Below, piece after piece: positions 54,961-64,000 of a stretch of 64,000 nucleotides of DNA (the first letter of the stretch is position 1; every line of letters begins with the position of its first letter). The stretch lies in assembly GCA_032622095.1 (NCBI GenBank), contig CP136062.1, positions 134,950,960 to 135,014,959 of the forward strand, written 5' to 3'. The position numbers and the translations under genes were made by a program. The notes below the pieces were generated by a model. The model had not been told where the DNA came from. It worked only from the letters and a program-made list of their open reading frames with translations, and did no database searches. Origin of the DNA: Siphonodentalium dalli (lineage: Eukaryota; Mollusca; Scaphopoda; Gadilida; Siphonodentaliidae).

Positions 54961-56892
54961 CAAAAAGGCTCATTACTTTAATCCTCTGACAGAATGTCGG
55001 CGGACAAATAATAATATGGTCACACGTTAATTCAGTTATCAAACTGCCTTCAGTGTGAACACATGCATGGATGAGTTAAAGACTTGCAGCGGCAGACACA
55101 GATTGTTTGAGTTGGTTGGTTTCGTGTTATGAACCTTTAGTCATTTACGGCCAAATTTGATTGATTGAAAAAAAAAAAATTCCATTATGATCACCTTTGC
55201 GCCAGTGAAGTGTCAAGGCTGCAAATATCCTTATTATCTCATCACATACAGTGTTCAATATATACTTCATTGTATTATATTTGTACATGTATATGTGTGT
55301 AGTGTGAATATGCAGGCTTTCCGCTAGTAGGGGAGGGGGTCCCTTTAAGGGTCCCATTCCCCCAGCCAATTTTTCCCCTTCTGTCATACCACAGGACATA
55401 TTCCATATGTATAAAGGTATAAAGATGTTTACTTCTCAATTTTGTTGGGACAGTACTAAGAAATTTAAATAGTTGACAACTTTATTTGATTTCTAGCGAG
55501 AATACACACTCGGACCGATCTAACGCTAAAAGTTGGATGTCAGTATGTCTGTAGGCCGGAGCTAACATTCAACGTGCAGGGTCGATGTGTTCCATTTAGA
55601 ATATAGAGTAAACTTCATTTAGTTTTTACTGAAATGCTCCGGATTCTGAACGAGCCCACCCGGCTCTACACGTTGCACGCTAGCTCCAACCTGCAGACAC
55701 AGTTAGATGAACTGAGGAAGTGATCAAACCCGACATCGCTAGAACACATGCTTTGGAGTCCACTGGTTACGAAAAATGACCGCCGATAATTTAATCATAC
55801 CCACTGATTCTATCTTCATGTCGTAAAATAAATATATATCACTCCATTTTTTTCAAATCATCTTATCTATGTTTATTATAATTTAGCTTGATATTTAGAA
55901 CTAAAACATTGCGCCTTTATTCTATTCCTTCATTGCTTCCAACCTGCTAATCATCTATCTGCTGAGTGTTATATTTCAGAACAAGTCAGTGTATATGAAC
56001 AGGGTAATGTCAAAATGAGAATGCCGGCCGGTTTGACTGGTACAAGAATTCCAATTGTAATACGACCCTGCCTAACTATGCTTAAAAGCCATGTCCTGAT
56101 TGGCCAGTGGCCCGAGTTACCATGGCTATCTCGTTCCAGTTTTGTGGTACAATTCAATTGTACCACGAAAAAAATCGGTTTATTCAGATCGCCGCACGCG
56201 ACTTTTCCCGTCTTTTCTAACTCCGCGCAAACGGGGCATCAACGGAGTACACCCGCACCCGTAACCCTTTGAATTATTTTGCTACATCTTGACAATCTTG
56301 CGAATTTTCTAGCGATTTTTCGCTTGAAACCAGTTTGGTTGCCAATGAATATGGTCCAAATGATGTTATTATATACTGATATATGTTACGACCAAAGAAA
56401 GTCACTTAATAAGTATATTAAATGACAAAATAAATCCATGGGGCCGGGCTGTGCATTCGTCGATTCGAATCTCGATCATATTCGATATTTCGGAATCAAG
56501 TTGAAAATGAAAGCGCTTGTTCACCAGTACATAAGGGGAATAAGATTAGTTTAGTAAACTAGATCATTTAGATCGCTTTGTGTAAGGAAAATGGTCCATA
56601 GTCGATGATAATATTCATGTTGTCCCAACAACGTTCAACACAGAAATGACAGCAATCGTATTTCCTGTACAATTTACATGAAAGGCACGGGCGCCGCTGA
56701 AAACACATCGTTTTTTAGCCAATCACAACGATTATTTACGCAAACAAATTACTAGAGTACTCCGTGCAAAGAATCGAGTACGCCCAATACGAATTACACC
56801 ACAAAATGTTTTCTCACCTGAGACCGAAAAAGCGCAGTATTTCGTTGACTATTCAGTCGAATTGTGACCATAAACTTTCAGTCGTATTACAA
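54961..56892. other. no supported gene
   Basis: Mostly unique-looking sequence. A short palindrome (TTTTGTGGTACAATTC and inverse, 56138-56168) shares GTGGTACAA with the large hairpin at 56893. Hexamers of the TTCGAATCTCGAT type near 56460-56490 resemble hAT subterminal repeats. No coding domain. Confidence 0.4.
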
Positions 56893-57040
56893 AAGAAATA
56901 AATACACGGTGTATCGGTGTGTATGGTCAAGTTGTACCACAAAAAACTGATTGTAGGACTCCGCTACGCGTCGTCCTACAATCAGTTTTTTTGTGGTACA
57001 ACTTGACCATACACACCGATACACCGTGTATTTATTTCTT
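56893..57040. repeat. 148-bp near-perfect palindrome
   Basis: Left arm 56893-56959 and right arm 56973-57040 are reverse complements over 67 bp, differing only by one A/T in a homopolymer. The loop is 13 bases (TCCGCTACGCGTC). The near-perfect match implies recent formation. No terminal duplication could be fixed. Confidence 0.95.
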
Positions 57041-57445
57041 AAATGTACTATTTGCACTTTTCTGTCAGCTTAACAAGAATTTTCCCCCCACAACTGTACT
57101 TTGCATTGCCACGATATTATTTACATTAGCAACGTCACTTCCAATGAATTATGGTGACATAACGGCTTCATGGTAGACATTGAATTGTCGAACAATAATA
57201 GTCTTGGGCCACTTTGTTGGGACAAATGGAGAAAATATAATGACAATGATTAAAATTCTTGTCTGTGTTTCTTTTTCTAACAAAAGCATTTAGAAATTAA
57301 GAGATCGAGTATTGGCAAATAATAGTTGGACCATGAATAATGATTTGTCTTGATCCGATGTCGATGATCCAACGAAAATTGAAACTTACTAGTGGTACTA
57401 AATATTGTGAATTATTCTTCAAACTTGAAATAATTATTCTTTGAT

Positions 57446-57967
57446 TTAAAGATACGGGCGGCGTTGGCGGTGAGTATGCTGTTAAAATATTCGCCTCCGT
57501 CAAAAACCGCCATAAACAGAAAGAATAGTAAAACATAGACAGACATTGTTCTTATACCAATCAGAAATATGGCATAAACAGTATGTTATTGTCAATCTTT
57601 TTCCCTTTGTTATGTAAACAAAAGCAAAAAATGTTACGTTTCCTGGCTTTTGTTTAGATCCGGATATGGTAAACAGCGTTATTTGTTACTGTTTTCCTGA
57701 TATGGAAATAATAAAGAGCGTTTATATAATTTGTGTGTGCTTAACCAATAGAATTGCGCTGTGTTATGTAAACAGAAGCACAACTTCTGTAACGCGAGCA
57801 GGCTCTTATTTACGTGCACCATCGTATGTCTTGACGACAATATACTATTTACGCGCTGATTATGTTTGGCTTATGAACCAAACTATATATATTTTAATAA
57901 TCCTTCTGTTGATGGCGATTTGAATAAATATGAATATTTCTGAAACAAACGCCACCCGTGCCTTTAA
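57446..57967 (+). mobile_element. TTAA MITE, diverged copy 4
   Basis: TTAA at 57446-57449 and 57964-57967 flanks a 514-bp body starting AGATACGGGCGGCGTTGG and ending CACCCGTGCCT. Landmarks such as GTCAAAAACCGCCATAAACA and ATAAAGAGCGTTTATATAA match copies 1-3, but divergence is clearly greater, so this is an older insertion. Confidence 0.85.
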
Positions 57968-59399
57968 GCAATTTTATATCATATCGATTGGTGTCATTTT
58001 GGGAGGGACTATCCAGGACTATTTTTCCGTGTGAATGCTTGTTCTCAACGAGAGTCCGATTACGATTGGCAGATGTTAACCCATCCCTTGGCAATAGTAA
58101 ATTACTATGATTGGAATCATAAATGAGAGTTTTTATGTTGAATTATAGAGTATACTGTTGTACTATTATAGACAAATGTACATAACACAAATTATTGGAA
58201 TTTATGGGTCACTCGCATTTATATAAGAGAATGCACTGGTAGAGGATCTGTAATGCTGCTACACCACAGCCTTGAGGTGACCTGGACATGGAATACTAGG
58301 GTTAAGAGAGTCCAATTTAAGTTTACAATGATAATGTACAAATTCTACCAACAACAGCCATCAAAATAAGACACCTCACTGCTGACCCATTAATATCAAT
58401 TATATAGCAGAGCTGTCAACAAATCACAGGCATTGTTTATGTTTAAGCTGGCATCTCTATTAAACCAATAACATTTATAATGACCTCAGACCAGCTGTAA
58501 AGTGATATACTCAGCTGTGCAATGCAGAACAGACGTTCTAGTCTCCTGTTAATATCATGTGGTGTGTATTGTTGAAACTTTTTTTCAGATGAATTGGGTT
58601 TAATGTCGCTCCAAACAAATGTGTTCAAATATTTCGGTATTTTATCAATTCGAAAAGGTAAACGGTAAAAGGGAAACAATTCTGAGATTTACCATTTCGA
58701 GAACGCAAACCGGAAAGAAATATGGTGCGTATTGGCGATGTGTATGCTGGTTTAATCATCGATCTACACAATATACGTCGATGGTTTAATATTTGAAGTT
58801 GTTATGGCTGGCATGTATTGAGATACATAATACTTATTCAGATACGGCAGAATAAGTCATTCTAGACTTTCTATGAAGATCACTATATATATCTTTTCGT
58901 TTCGATTGTATTCAAGATCCGTATTTTTATTTGAGTAATTGAACCGGATATTTAGCTCTGTTTGTTGTTATTAAACATGCTTGTTACGAAACAATATTAG
59001 AAACGCAAATATTATCTTCCCATTAAATGTGACAACAGGTGATAAAACGTTAGTAGACTGGTCCATCTACAACGTTGAGAACGATCTTATTATGGTCATT
59101 CTTTATAGTGGAATACATTAGTTTATAAAATTATATCAAAACAATGTTCTCCTTACATTTTCTTAACCTGGGGAAGTATAACCCATGCTTTAAACTATGA
59201 GCATTATCCCCATAACGAAAATAAAAAATAAAAATAAAACCCTCGCTCCCTCATCGATTCTCAAAATGAAAGTGTCAATGACACTGTAGCTCAACTTGGA
59301 AAGGGAATAATTTAATGTATTACAGTCAATGGAGCAATTAGGAATGTGGAAAGATGAATGTCTAATACTAGTTTATAGACATGAAGAGAAAAGTTAAAC
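57968..59399. other. no supported gene; partial hairpin repeat at 58205
   Basis: A fragment reading CTCGCATTTATATAAGAGAA, TGCACTGGTAGAGGATC (58211-58247) is half of a double-hairpin element. The rest is AT-rich sequence without domains. Confidence 0.45.
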
Positions 59400-60111
59400 C
59401 CAAGATGGCTGCTGGCGGACATATTTTCCGCCGAATGACCCCAAAATGAGTCGTTCCAATCTACATGTCATTATTAACATCCATGACAAATTTTATGACG
59501 ATCAGACTAAAGGTACGCCCTGTAGCCCATGCTAAAGAATTTAGTCATACAAAGAGTAAAATCCAAGAGGGCTGCTGGCGGCCATGTTTTTTAGCCGAAT
59601 GACCCAAAAAATGACTCGTTCCCATCTACATGTCTTTATTAACATTCATGACAAATTTTATGATTATCAGACTAAAGGTAAGACATGTAGCCCATGCTAA
59701 AGAATTTAGTCATACAAAGAGTAAAATCCAAGATGGCTGCTGGCGACCATGTTTTTTGGCCAAATGACCCCAAAATTAGTCGTTCCCATCTACATGTCAA
59801 TATTAACATCCATGACAAATTTCATGATGATCAGACGAACAGTACGACCTGTGGCCCATGCTAATGGATTAAATTTTGAAATCCAAGATGGCTGCTGGCG
59901 GCCATGTTTTTTGTCCGAATGACCCCAAAATGACTCATTCCCATTTACATTCCAATTTCAACAGCCATGCCATGACAAATTTTATGATCAAATTTTATGA
60001 TAATCAGACTAAAGGTACGACCTGTAGCCCATGCTAAAGGATTTAGTGATACAAAGAGTAAAATCCAAGATGGCTGCTGGTGGCCATGTTTTTTGGCCGA
60101 ATGACCCCAAA
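59400..60111 (+). repeat. satellite of about 165-bp units, 4-5 copies
   Basis: Units start with CCAAGATGGCTGCTGGCGG at 59400, 59563, 59728, 59883 and 60065, spaced 163, 165, 155 and 182 bp. Each contains GGCCGAATGACCCCAAAAT, CCCATCTACATGTC, CATGACAAATTTTATGA and TAGCCCATGCTAA. One inverted unit lies inside the poly-G MITE at 24345-24400, which links the satellite to that MITE family. The DIRS element begins in the fifth unit. Confidence 0.9.
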
Positions 60112-60169
60112 ATCCTATTTTCATAGGTATAATATATATTTCCTATAGTAGACACTTACACACTGAACT
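60112..60169. repeat. DIRS 3' terminal repeat (outer 58 bp)
   Basis: ATCCTATTTTCATAGGTATA through CACTTACACACTGAACT is exactly complementary to 60428-60485. It marks the end of the element against the satellite. Confidence 0.9.
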
Positions 60170-60427
60170 ATATGGTTTACCTCGCTTGCGTGTTTGTCCA
60201 GACGTATATAAGGAACCTCTTTCCGTTAATAATGATCAAAAACGGTACGGAATATCTTGAGTACGAATTTTGAAATTAAATTTTTTAACCGGAAGTGACC
60301 TTCTGTCAGTCTCGTGTCACGTGTCACTTACCTACAAATGAGATTGTGCAGGTAAGATAGATCTTTTTCTCGGTGCATCTTGATGACGGTTGTACGAGTG
60401 CGCGGGGTGGGCTGGGAGGGCCCTGAG

Positions 60428-60522
60428 AGTTCAGTGTGTAAGTGTCTACTATAGGAAATATATATTATACCTATGAAAATAGGATATTTCCTACAGAGAC
60501 ACGTTACACACTGAACTATATG
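60428..60522. repeat. DIRS internal complementary region
   Basis: 60428-60485 is the perfect inverse of the 3' terminal repeat. Immediately next to it, 60486-60522 (TTTCCTACAGAGACACGTTA followed by CACACTGAACTATATGG) is a slightly different version in the opposite sense. In the DIRS model this second half templates the outer end of the unseen 5' terminal repeat. The region serves in circular intermediate formation. Confidence 0.85.
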
Positions 60523-60643
60523 GTAGAATGCAAGCCCAGGAGGTGGCCACGAGACTGAGAATAGAAACTAATATAAACTAATCCTAAAGAAAACAAAAGA
60601 ACCTGGTAGGAGATGGTGCATGATGAATTAAAAACAAATTAAT

Positions 60644-63535
60644 CTAATGAGAAACCACTTGTTGAGCAGCAACAAGCGGACCTAAGCGGTAGATTGAATC
60701 TGACTGAGATTGGAGATCTCGAAGGTAGAAGGAAGAGAATGTGGAAGGTTGAGACCAATATGCGGCCGACATGATATCACGAAGAGCCACAGAGTTCTGA
60801 TATGCCCAAGAAGCAGAAATTGCCCTAACCTCGTGCGCTCGGATATTGAGCAAATGTCTGTGATGAGGAGCAATTTCCTCATAGGCCATAAGTATGACAC
60901 GTTTTATCCAGCGTGAAATCGCTCGTTTTGAAATGTCTCTGAAGCGGGTGGCGAGAGAAAGGAAGAGACGAGACTGACCTCGCCTTCTGACCTTTGATCG
61001 ACGAATGTAAATTCTGAGGGCTCGAACGGGACAAAGATGAGAGTCGCTATCAGGGGGCAGTGCTGGAATTCGAATGACTGAGGGATATTTAGTTGGAAGC
61101 TGAGTCTTAGCTAAAAACCCTGGACAAGGAAGAAGCTCTGCAGCCGTTGATGATATCCGTAGAAATTCATCCTTCACTGACAGGGCATGGAGTTCGCTCA
61201 CACGTCTAGCTGATGCGAACGCTAAGAGAAACACTGTTTTTAAAGTGAGGTTGGTGTAAGAGCAGAGATTCAATGGTTCAAATGCAGCCCCCCCAAGAAA
61301 GGTCAAAACCCATCCCAAATTCCATTGAGGTGAAAAGGAACGGCTACGAGGCCTTGATAGAGAAAAGCTAGAAAGTAGGTCTGACAACACCTGGCACTTT
61401 CCAATCCATGTTAAACCGTCATGACTGAATGTCCGGGACAACATCGACCGATATCCCTTAATTGTAGCTGGGGAGAGATTCTTATCGTCGAACAAAAATT
61501 GCAAAAATTGTGTGATTGACCTGCGAGAGGGATTAGAAAAATCAGCACCAGTGGAAACACACCATGTAGTATAAATATTCCAACGAGCATGATAGAGCTT
61601 CATAGTGGACACCCTCCTTGACTTAGTAAGGCTCTCCACGACTGATCGGGAAAAACCCCGTTTCCTGAGACGGGACCGGATAAAAGCCAAGCGTGTAAGA
61701 GGAGCCCGGCTGGATGAGGGTGCGGAACCAAAGGAACGCCTTGACCGATGAGGTCGATGTGTTTTGTCGGTAGTCTGACTGGAGGGACCAGAAGCAATGG
61801 ACGCAACATTGTTGTCCACGAACGCGTCGGATCGAGGGGACATACGAGGAGCACTTTGCACCGTGATGACCCTATTTTCCGAAGTACATGAGGTACCAGG
61901 GAAGCTGGAGGGTATGCATACGCAAAGATGTCGTTCCAAGAGACAGACAGTGCATCCACTGCTGATGCCAGTGGATCGGGACAAGGAGAGATGAAATTTG
62001 TTAACTTCGCATTGAAGCGAGTTGCGAATAGGTCGATCTCCGGCTGCCCCCATAAGAGACAGAGACGGTGAAAAATCTGTGGATTGAGAGACCATTCGGT
62101 CGTAATTAATTTTCCCCGTCGGGACAGGCTGTCGGCTATTACATTGAGAGACCCCGGTATATGACGAATTTGTAGTAGGATTTGATGATCCTGACACCAC
62201 TGGAACAGTTGAAGAGTCAGGGCACACAACTGAGTTGAGTGGGTCCCCCCTTGCTTCCTGATATAGCTGACCACTGTGGAGTTGTCTGACAGAACAAGAA
62301 CAGTTTGACCCGTTAACAGAAGTTGCCAATGGTGTATTGAACAGATCACTGCCATCATTTCTTTGATTTTGATGTGAGATGAGGACAGATGACTCGGCCA
62401 TATGCCCGAAACCGTCTGATGTGCCGGAAGCAACACCCCGCCCCAACCCTGAGAGCTGGAGTCGGTTGTCAGGGTGAGGGTAGGGAACACTTTGTTGAGT
62501 GGAATTCCTGATTGTAACCATGGCAGACATGTCCACTGGGCAATGTGGAGAGCAATTTGCCCGGTGACCGGAATCTGTGTCTCCAAATGATCGTGAGCCA
62601 TATGCCAGTGTGCAAGGAGATGCAGTTGTAGCGGCCGCAGACGAGCACGACCGAGATGAATTAATTCGCTGGCGGCATTTGCCAGCCCCAATAACCTCAT
62701 GAAGCTGCGTGCTGTGACTGAGTTTTGGCGGAGCGTCCAAAGAGCCTGAGTCCGAACTGTTTCGGCTCTCTGGAGTGGTAGTGAGACCAGATCCATGTTT
62801 GTTTGAAAAAACATCCCTAGATGTATAAAGGTCTGAGAAGGGAGCAGACTGGACTTCTCCCAGTTGACAAGAAATCCCAGTGCACCCAAAAGGTGAACTA
62901 GGGATTGCAGGTCGTTTTCTAAAATTGATGGGTTGTTGTGGTTTAGATATAGATCGTCTAGATACCCCATGACGACAGAAGACGCTGTTTTCCTGAAAAA
63001 AGCGAGGACAGACTCCATCGTACGACAAAATGCCCAAGGGCTGAGATTTAGTCCGAACGGAACAGTTCGATATTGGTATATCTTTTTCCGATAAGAGAAG
63101 CGGAGGTACCGTCGAGAAGCCTGTTGAATCAACAGATGACTGTAAGCGTCCTGTAAGTCGACGCTCACTCCATAAGAGTGAGGTAGGGTCGCCGCTCTGA
63201 CTGTCTTTGCCGTATCCATAGAAAAGTGGGGAGGATTGAGAAACCGGTTCAAAGCAGACAGATCTATCACTGGACGGAATTTTCCGTTTGGTTTCTTGAC
63301 CAGGAACAGCCTTGAATAAAACCCGGGACTGTTCTGGTTGTAAACTTCTTCCACAGCCTGTTTTGTGACTAGTTCTGAAATGACTTGATCCAACAAATGT
63401 GCCTTGATTTTGTCGCGTGGCACTGTGGTCGGTGTGGGATAAGTTGTTAGTGGAGGGGGGGACTCGAAAACCAGAAAGAGACCCCTGGAGACTATGTTTT
63501 CCAGCCATGGGTTCTTGTGAAACAATGGCTGCCAT
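60644..63535 (-). CDS. DIRS tyrosine recombinase ORF (overlaps RT ORF)
   Basis: A 963-codon frame. Only residues from about 620 on look like protein: RSRLRKRGFSRSVVESL, an N-terminal core-binding domain (STMKLYHARWNIYTTWC ~645) and a catalytic domain with FASARRVSELHAL (Arg ~776), IRAHEVRAISASW (His-x2-Arg ~898-903) and SSFYLRD (Tyr ~937). The recombinase integrates a circular cDNA. The first ~640 codons are Ser/Pro-rich and overlap the RT/RNase H ORF in another frame, so the true start is probably near 61650, or the protein is expressed by frameshift or splicing. Confidence 0.85.
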   Translation of the reverse strand: MAAIVSQEPMAGKHSLQGSLSGFRVPPSTNNLSHTDHSATRQNQGTFVGSSHFRTSHKTGCGRSLQPEQSRVLFKAVPGQETKRKIPSSDRSVCFEPVSQSSPLFYGYGKDSQSGDPTSLLWSERRLTGRLQSSVDSTGFSTVPPLLLSEKDIPISNCSVRTKSQPLGILSYDGVCPRFFQENSVFCRHGVSRRSISKPQQPINFRKRPAIPSSPFGCTGISCQLGEVQSAPFSDLYTSRDVFSNKHGSGLTTTPESRNSSDSGSLDAPPKLSHSTQLHEVIGAGKCRQRINSSRSCSSAAATTASPCTLAYGSRSFGDTDSGHRANCSPHCPVDMSAMVTIRNSTQQSVPYPHPDNRLQLSGLGRGVASGTSDGFGHMAESSVLISHQNQRNDGSDLFNTPLATSVNGSNCSCSVRQLHSGQLYQEARGDPLNSVVCPDSSTVPVVSGSSNPTTNSSYTGVSQCNSRQPVPTGKINYDRMVSQSTDFSPSLSLMGAAGDRPIRNSLQCEVNKFHLSLSRSTGISSGCTVCLLERHLCVCIPSSFPGTSCTSENRVITVQSAPRMSPRSDAFVDNNVASIASGPSSQTTDKTHRPHRSRRSFGSAPSSSRAPLTRLAFIRSRLRKRGFSRSVVESLTKSRRVSTMKLYHARWNIYTTWCVSTGADFSNPSRRSITQFLQFLFDDKNLSPATIKGYRSMLSRTFSHDGLTWIGKCQVLSDLLSSFSLSRPRSRSFSPQWNLGWVLTFLGGAAFEPLNLCSYTNLTLKTVFLLAFASARRVSELHALSVKDEFLRISSTAAELLPCPGFLAKTQLPTKYPSVIRIPALPPDSDSHLCPVRALRIYIRRSKVRRRGQSRLFLSLATRFRDISKRAISRWIKRVILMAYEEIAPHHRHLLNIRAHEVRAISASWAYQNSVALRDIMSAAYWSQPSTFSSFYLRDLQSQSDSIYRLGPLVAAQQVVSH

Positions 63536-63777
63536 GCCTCGGCATGAAGTGAAATTCGCCCCCCGACCACCGGACTTACTACAGGCTGTGGATGTAGGGC
63601 GTCAAAAACGACGCTGAGAGGAACGGGTTCTAGACCTCGATCCTCTAGCTCGGGCAGTGAAGTAACCTTTACCTGACCTCTCGGTAGGAGTGTAGGTAGG
63701 AGTGTATTGGGAGGCAGAATATCCTGAAGCTTGTCGAGCATTGTCAACCATTTTATGAGCATTAGCTTGAAGCTCAT
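61600..63777 (-). CDS. DIRS reverse transcriptase/RNase H
   Basis: 725 codons from ATG. After an N-terminal linker (~100 residues), the RT has SRLFLVKKPNGKFRPVIDLS, GVSVDLQDAYSHL (first Asp), YRTVPFGLNLSPWAF and VMGYLDDLYLNHN (catalytic Asp pair ~272). RNase H has TTDSSSQGWGGVL (~440), IKIKEMMAV, VLVLSDNSTVVSYI (~495) and VIADSLSRRG (~550); all four acidic residues are present. A C-terminal extension includes EIDLFATRFNAKLTNF, typical of DIRS-order elements. No lesion was seen. It copies the element RNA and removes the RNA strand. Confidence 0.9.
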   Translation of the reverse strand: MSFKLMLIKWLTMLDKLQDILPPNTLLPTLLPRGQVKVTSLPELEDRGLEPVPLSVVFDALHPQPVVSPVVGGRISLHAEAWQPLFHKNPWLENIVSRGLFLVFESPPPLTTYPTPTTVPRDKIKAHLLDQVISELVTKQAVEEVYNQNSPGFYSRLFLVKKPNGKFRPVIDLSALNRFLNPPHFSMDTAKTVRAATLPHSYGVSVDLQDAYSHLLIQQASRRYLRFSYRKKIYQYRTVPFGLNLSPWAFCRTMESVLAFFRKTASSVVMGYLDDLYLNHNNPSILENDLQSLVHLLGALGFLVNWEKSSLLPSQTFIHLGMFFQTNMDLVSLPLQRAETVRTQALWTLRQNSVTARSFMRLLGLANAASELIHLGRARLRPLQLHLLAHWHMAHDHLETQIPVTGQIALHIAQWTCLPWLQSGIPLNKVFPTLTLTTDSSSQGWGGVLLPAHQTVSGIWPSHLSSSHIKIKEMMAVICSIHHWQLLLTGQTVLVLSDNSTVVSYIRKQGGTHSTQLCALTLQLFQWCQDHQILLQIRHIPGSLNVIADSLSRRGKLITTEWSLNPQIFHRLCLLWGQPEIDLFATRFNAKLTNFISPCPDPLASAVDALSVSWNDIFAYAYPPASLVPHVLRKIGSSRCKVLLVCPLDPTRSWTTMLRPLLLVPPVRLPTKHIDLIGQGVPLVPHPHPAGLLLHAWLLSGPVSGNGVFPDQSWRALLSQGGCPL

Positions 63778-64000
63778 ACTGGCGCTGTGCCACTGGTAGT
63801 GGTTGAGAGGAAGGAGGATATGGAAGGTTATATGACAACGGTGGGTTAGCTGACAACGGTGGGTTAGCTGACACTGGCGGACCCGAGAGTCTCACTCTCT
63901 TGCGCTCTCCTGTAAGCGCGAAACTCTTTCTGCGCTTATGCGTGGCTTGAGCCTTGGCAGCAGTGAAGCTTTTTGGGGCGCCATACTGTGCCTCAGTAGC
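63602..64000 (-). CDS. C-terminal end of the DIRS gag-like ORF, cut by the window edge
   Basis: The frame is open from the edge at 64000 to a stop at 63602. It includes QATHKRRKSFALTGERKR (basic), two copies of SANPPLSANPPL, a Pro/Tyr/Gln-rich region and an Arg/Ser tail (SRSRTRSSQRR). Basic, low-complexity C-termini are usual in DIRS gag proteins. It overlaps the start of the RT ORF by about 175 bp in another frame, so RT is probably expressed by a frameshift or a downstream start. No zinc knuckle is in the visible part. Confidence 0.65.
   Translation of the reverse strand, partial: ATEAQYGAPKSFTAAKAQATHKRRKSFALTGERKRVRLSGPPVSANPPLSANPPLSYNLPYPPSSQPLPVAQRQYELQANAHKMVDNARQASGYSASQYTPTYTPTERSGKGYFTARARGSRSRTRSSQRRF

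Larger units (their letters stand above)
60112..64000 (-). mobile_element. DIRS1-type retrotransposon, 3' part, apparently intact
   Basis: On the minus strand from the right edge are the gag end, overlapping RT/RNase H and tyrosine recombinase ORFs, an internal complementary region (about 60428-60522) and a terminal repeat ending at 60112. No integrase is present and the recombinase has all catalytic residues. Overlapping pol and recombinase frames and the inverted repeat plus internal complementary region define DIRS1-like elements. No frameshift or premature stop is visible in either ORF. The left terminus and most of gag lie past 64000. Confidence 0.9.

Noticed and set aside
60682-60916. 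Short open frames overlapping the recombinase C-terminus
   Set aside because: Shadows in other frames of the recombinase catalytic domain.

Overview
This is AT-rich animal genomic DNA with no operons and no bacterial-type gene packing. It carries spliceosomal signals, CA repeats, and a mix of Ty1/Copia, Ty3/Gypsy, DIRS, Ngaro-like, LINE and hAT elements. That mix fits a marine invertebrate (for example echinoderm, hemichordate, mollusc or brachiopod); I cannot place it further. I see no complete single-copy host gene and no rRNA, tRNA or CRISPR array. Host-like material is limited to a few exon-sized fragments: a PHD-like finger (658-918), a Cys/His finger exon (3135-3233) and a WSC-domain fragment (48362-48483).

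Layout: 1-3233 holds finger exons and the first of five TTAA-flanked MITE copies. 3400-10440 is a decayed Copia element split by a 4,023-bp hAT transposon with a perfect 8-bp target duplication. 11129-15440 is duplicated DNA in which one copy carries the TTAA MITE and the other keeps the empty site. 17205-21397 is a 5'-truncated Ngaro-like element encoding RT/RNase H, tyrosine recombinase and an SGNH hydrolase, bounded by identical 40-bp repeats. 23581-27055 is a second Ngaro fragment split by a poly-G-ended MITE, followed by a 5'-truncated LINE. 27143-33876 is a Ty3/Gypsy element scattered by two opposed copies of a ~1.8-kb terminal-repeat element.

34560-43794 is a five-layer nest. An uncharacterised, probably mobile, coding sequence is split by a TA-flanked element. 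That element contains a TTAA MITE, the MITE contains a CR1-like LINE, and the LINE contains a foldback element that cuts the last 38 codons off its ORF2. The LINE ORF2 is open but its RT core reads FAYD instead of FADD. 43795-60111 is dominated by small palindromic elements, hairpins, satellites and a non-autonomous hAT. 60112-64000 is the 3' part of an apparently intact DIRS1-type element on the minus strand; its gag and left terminus lie beyond the window.

The window is best read as a record of nested insertions. Its most informative points are natural empty sites, target duplications that restore reading frames, two unrelated retroelement classes each carrying an SGNH hydrolase, and an Ngaro copy whose 40-bp flanking duplication is unexpected for a tyrosine-recombinase element.
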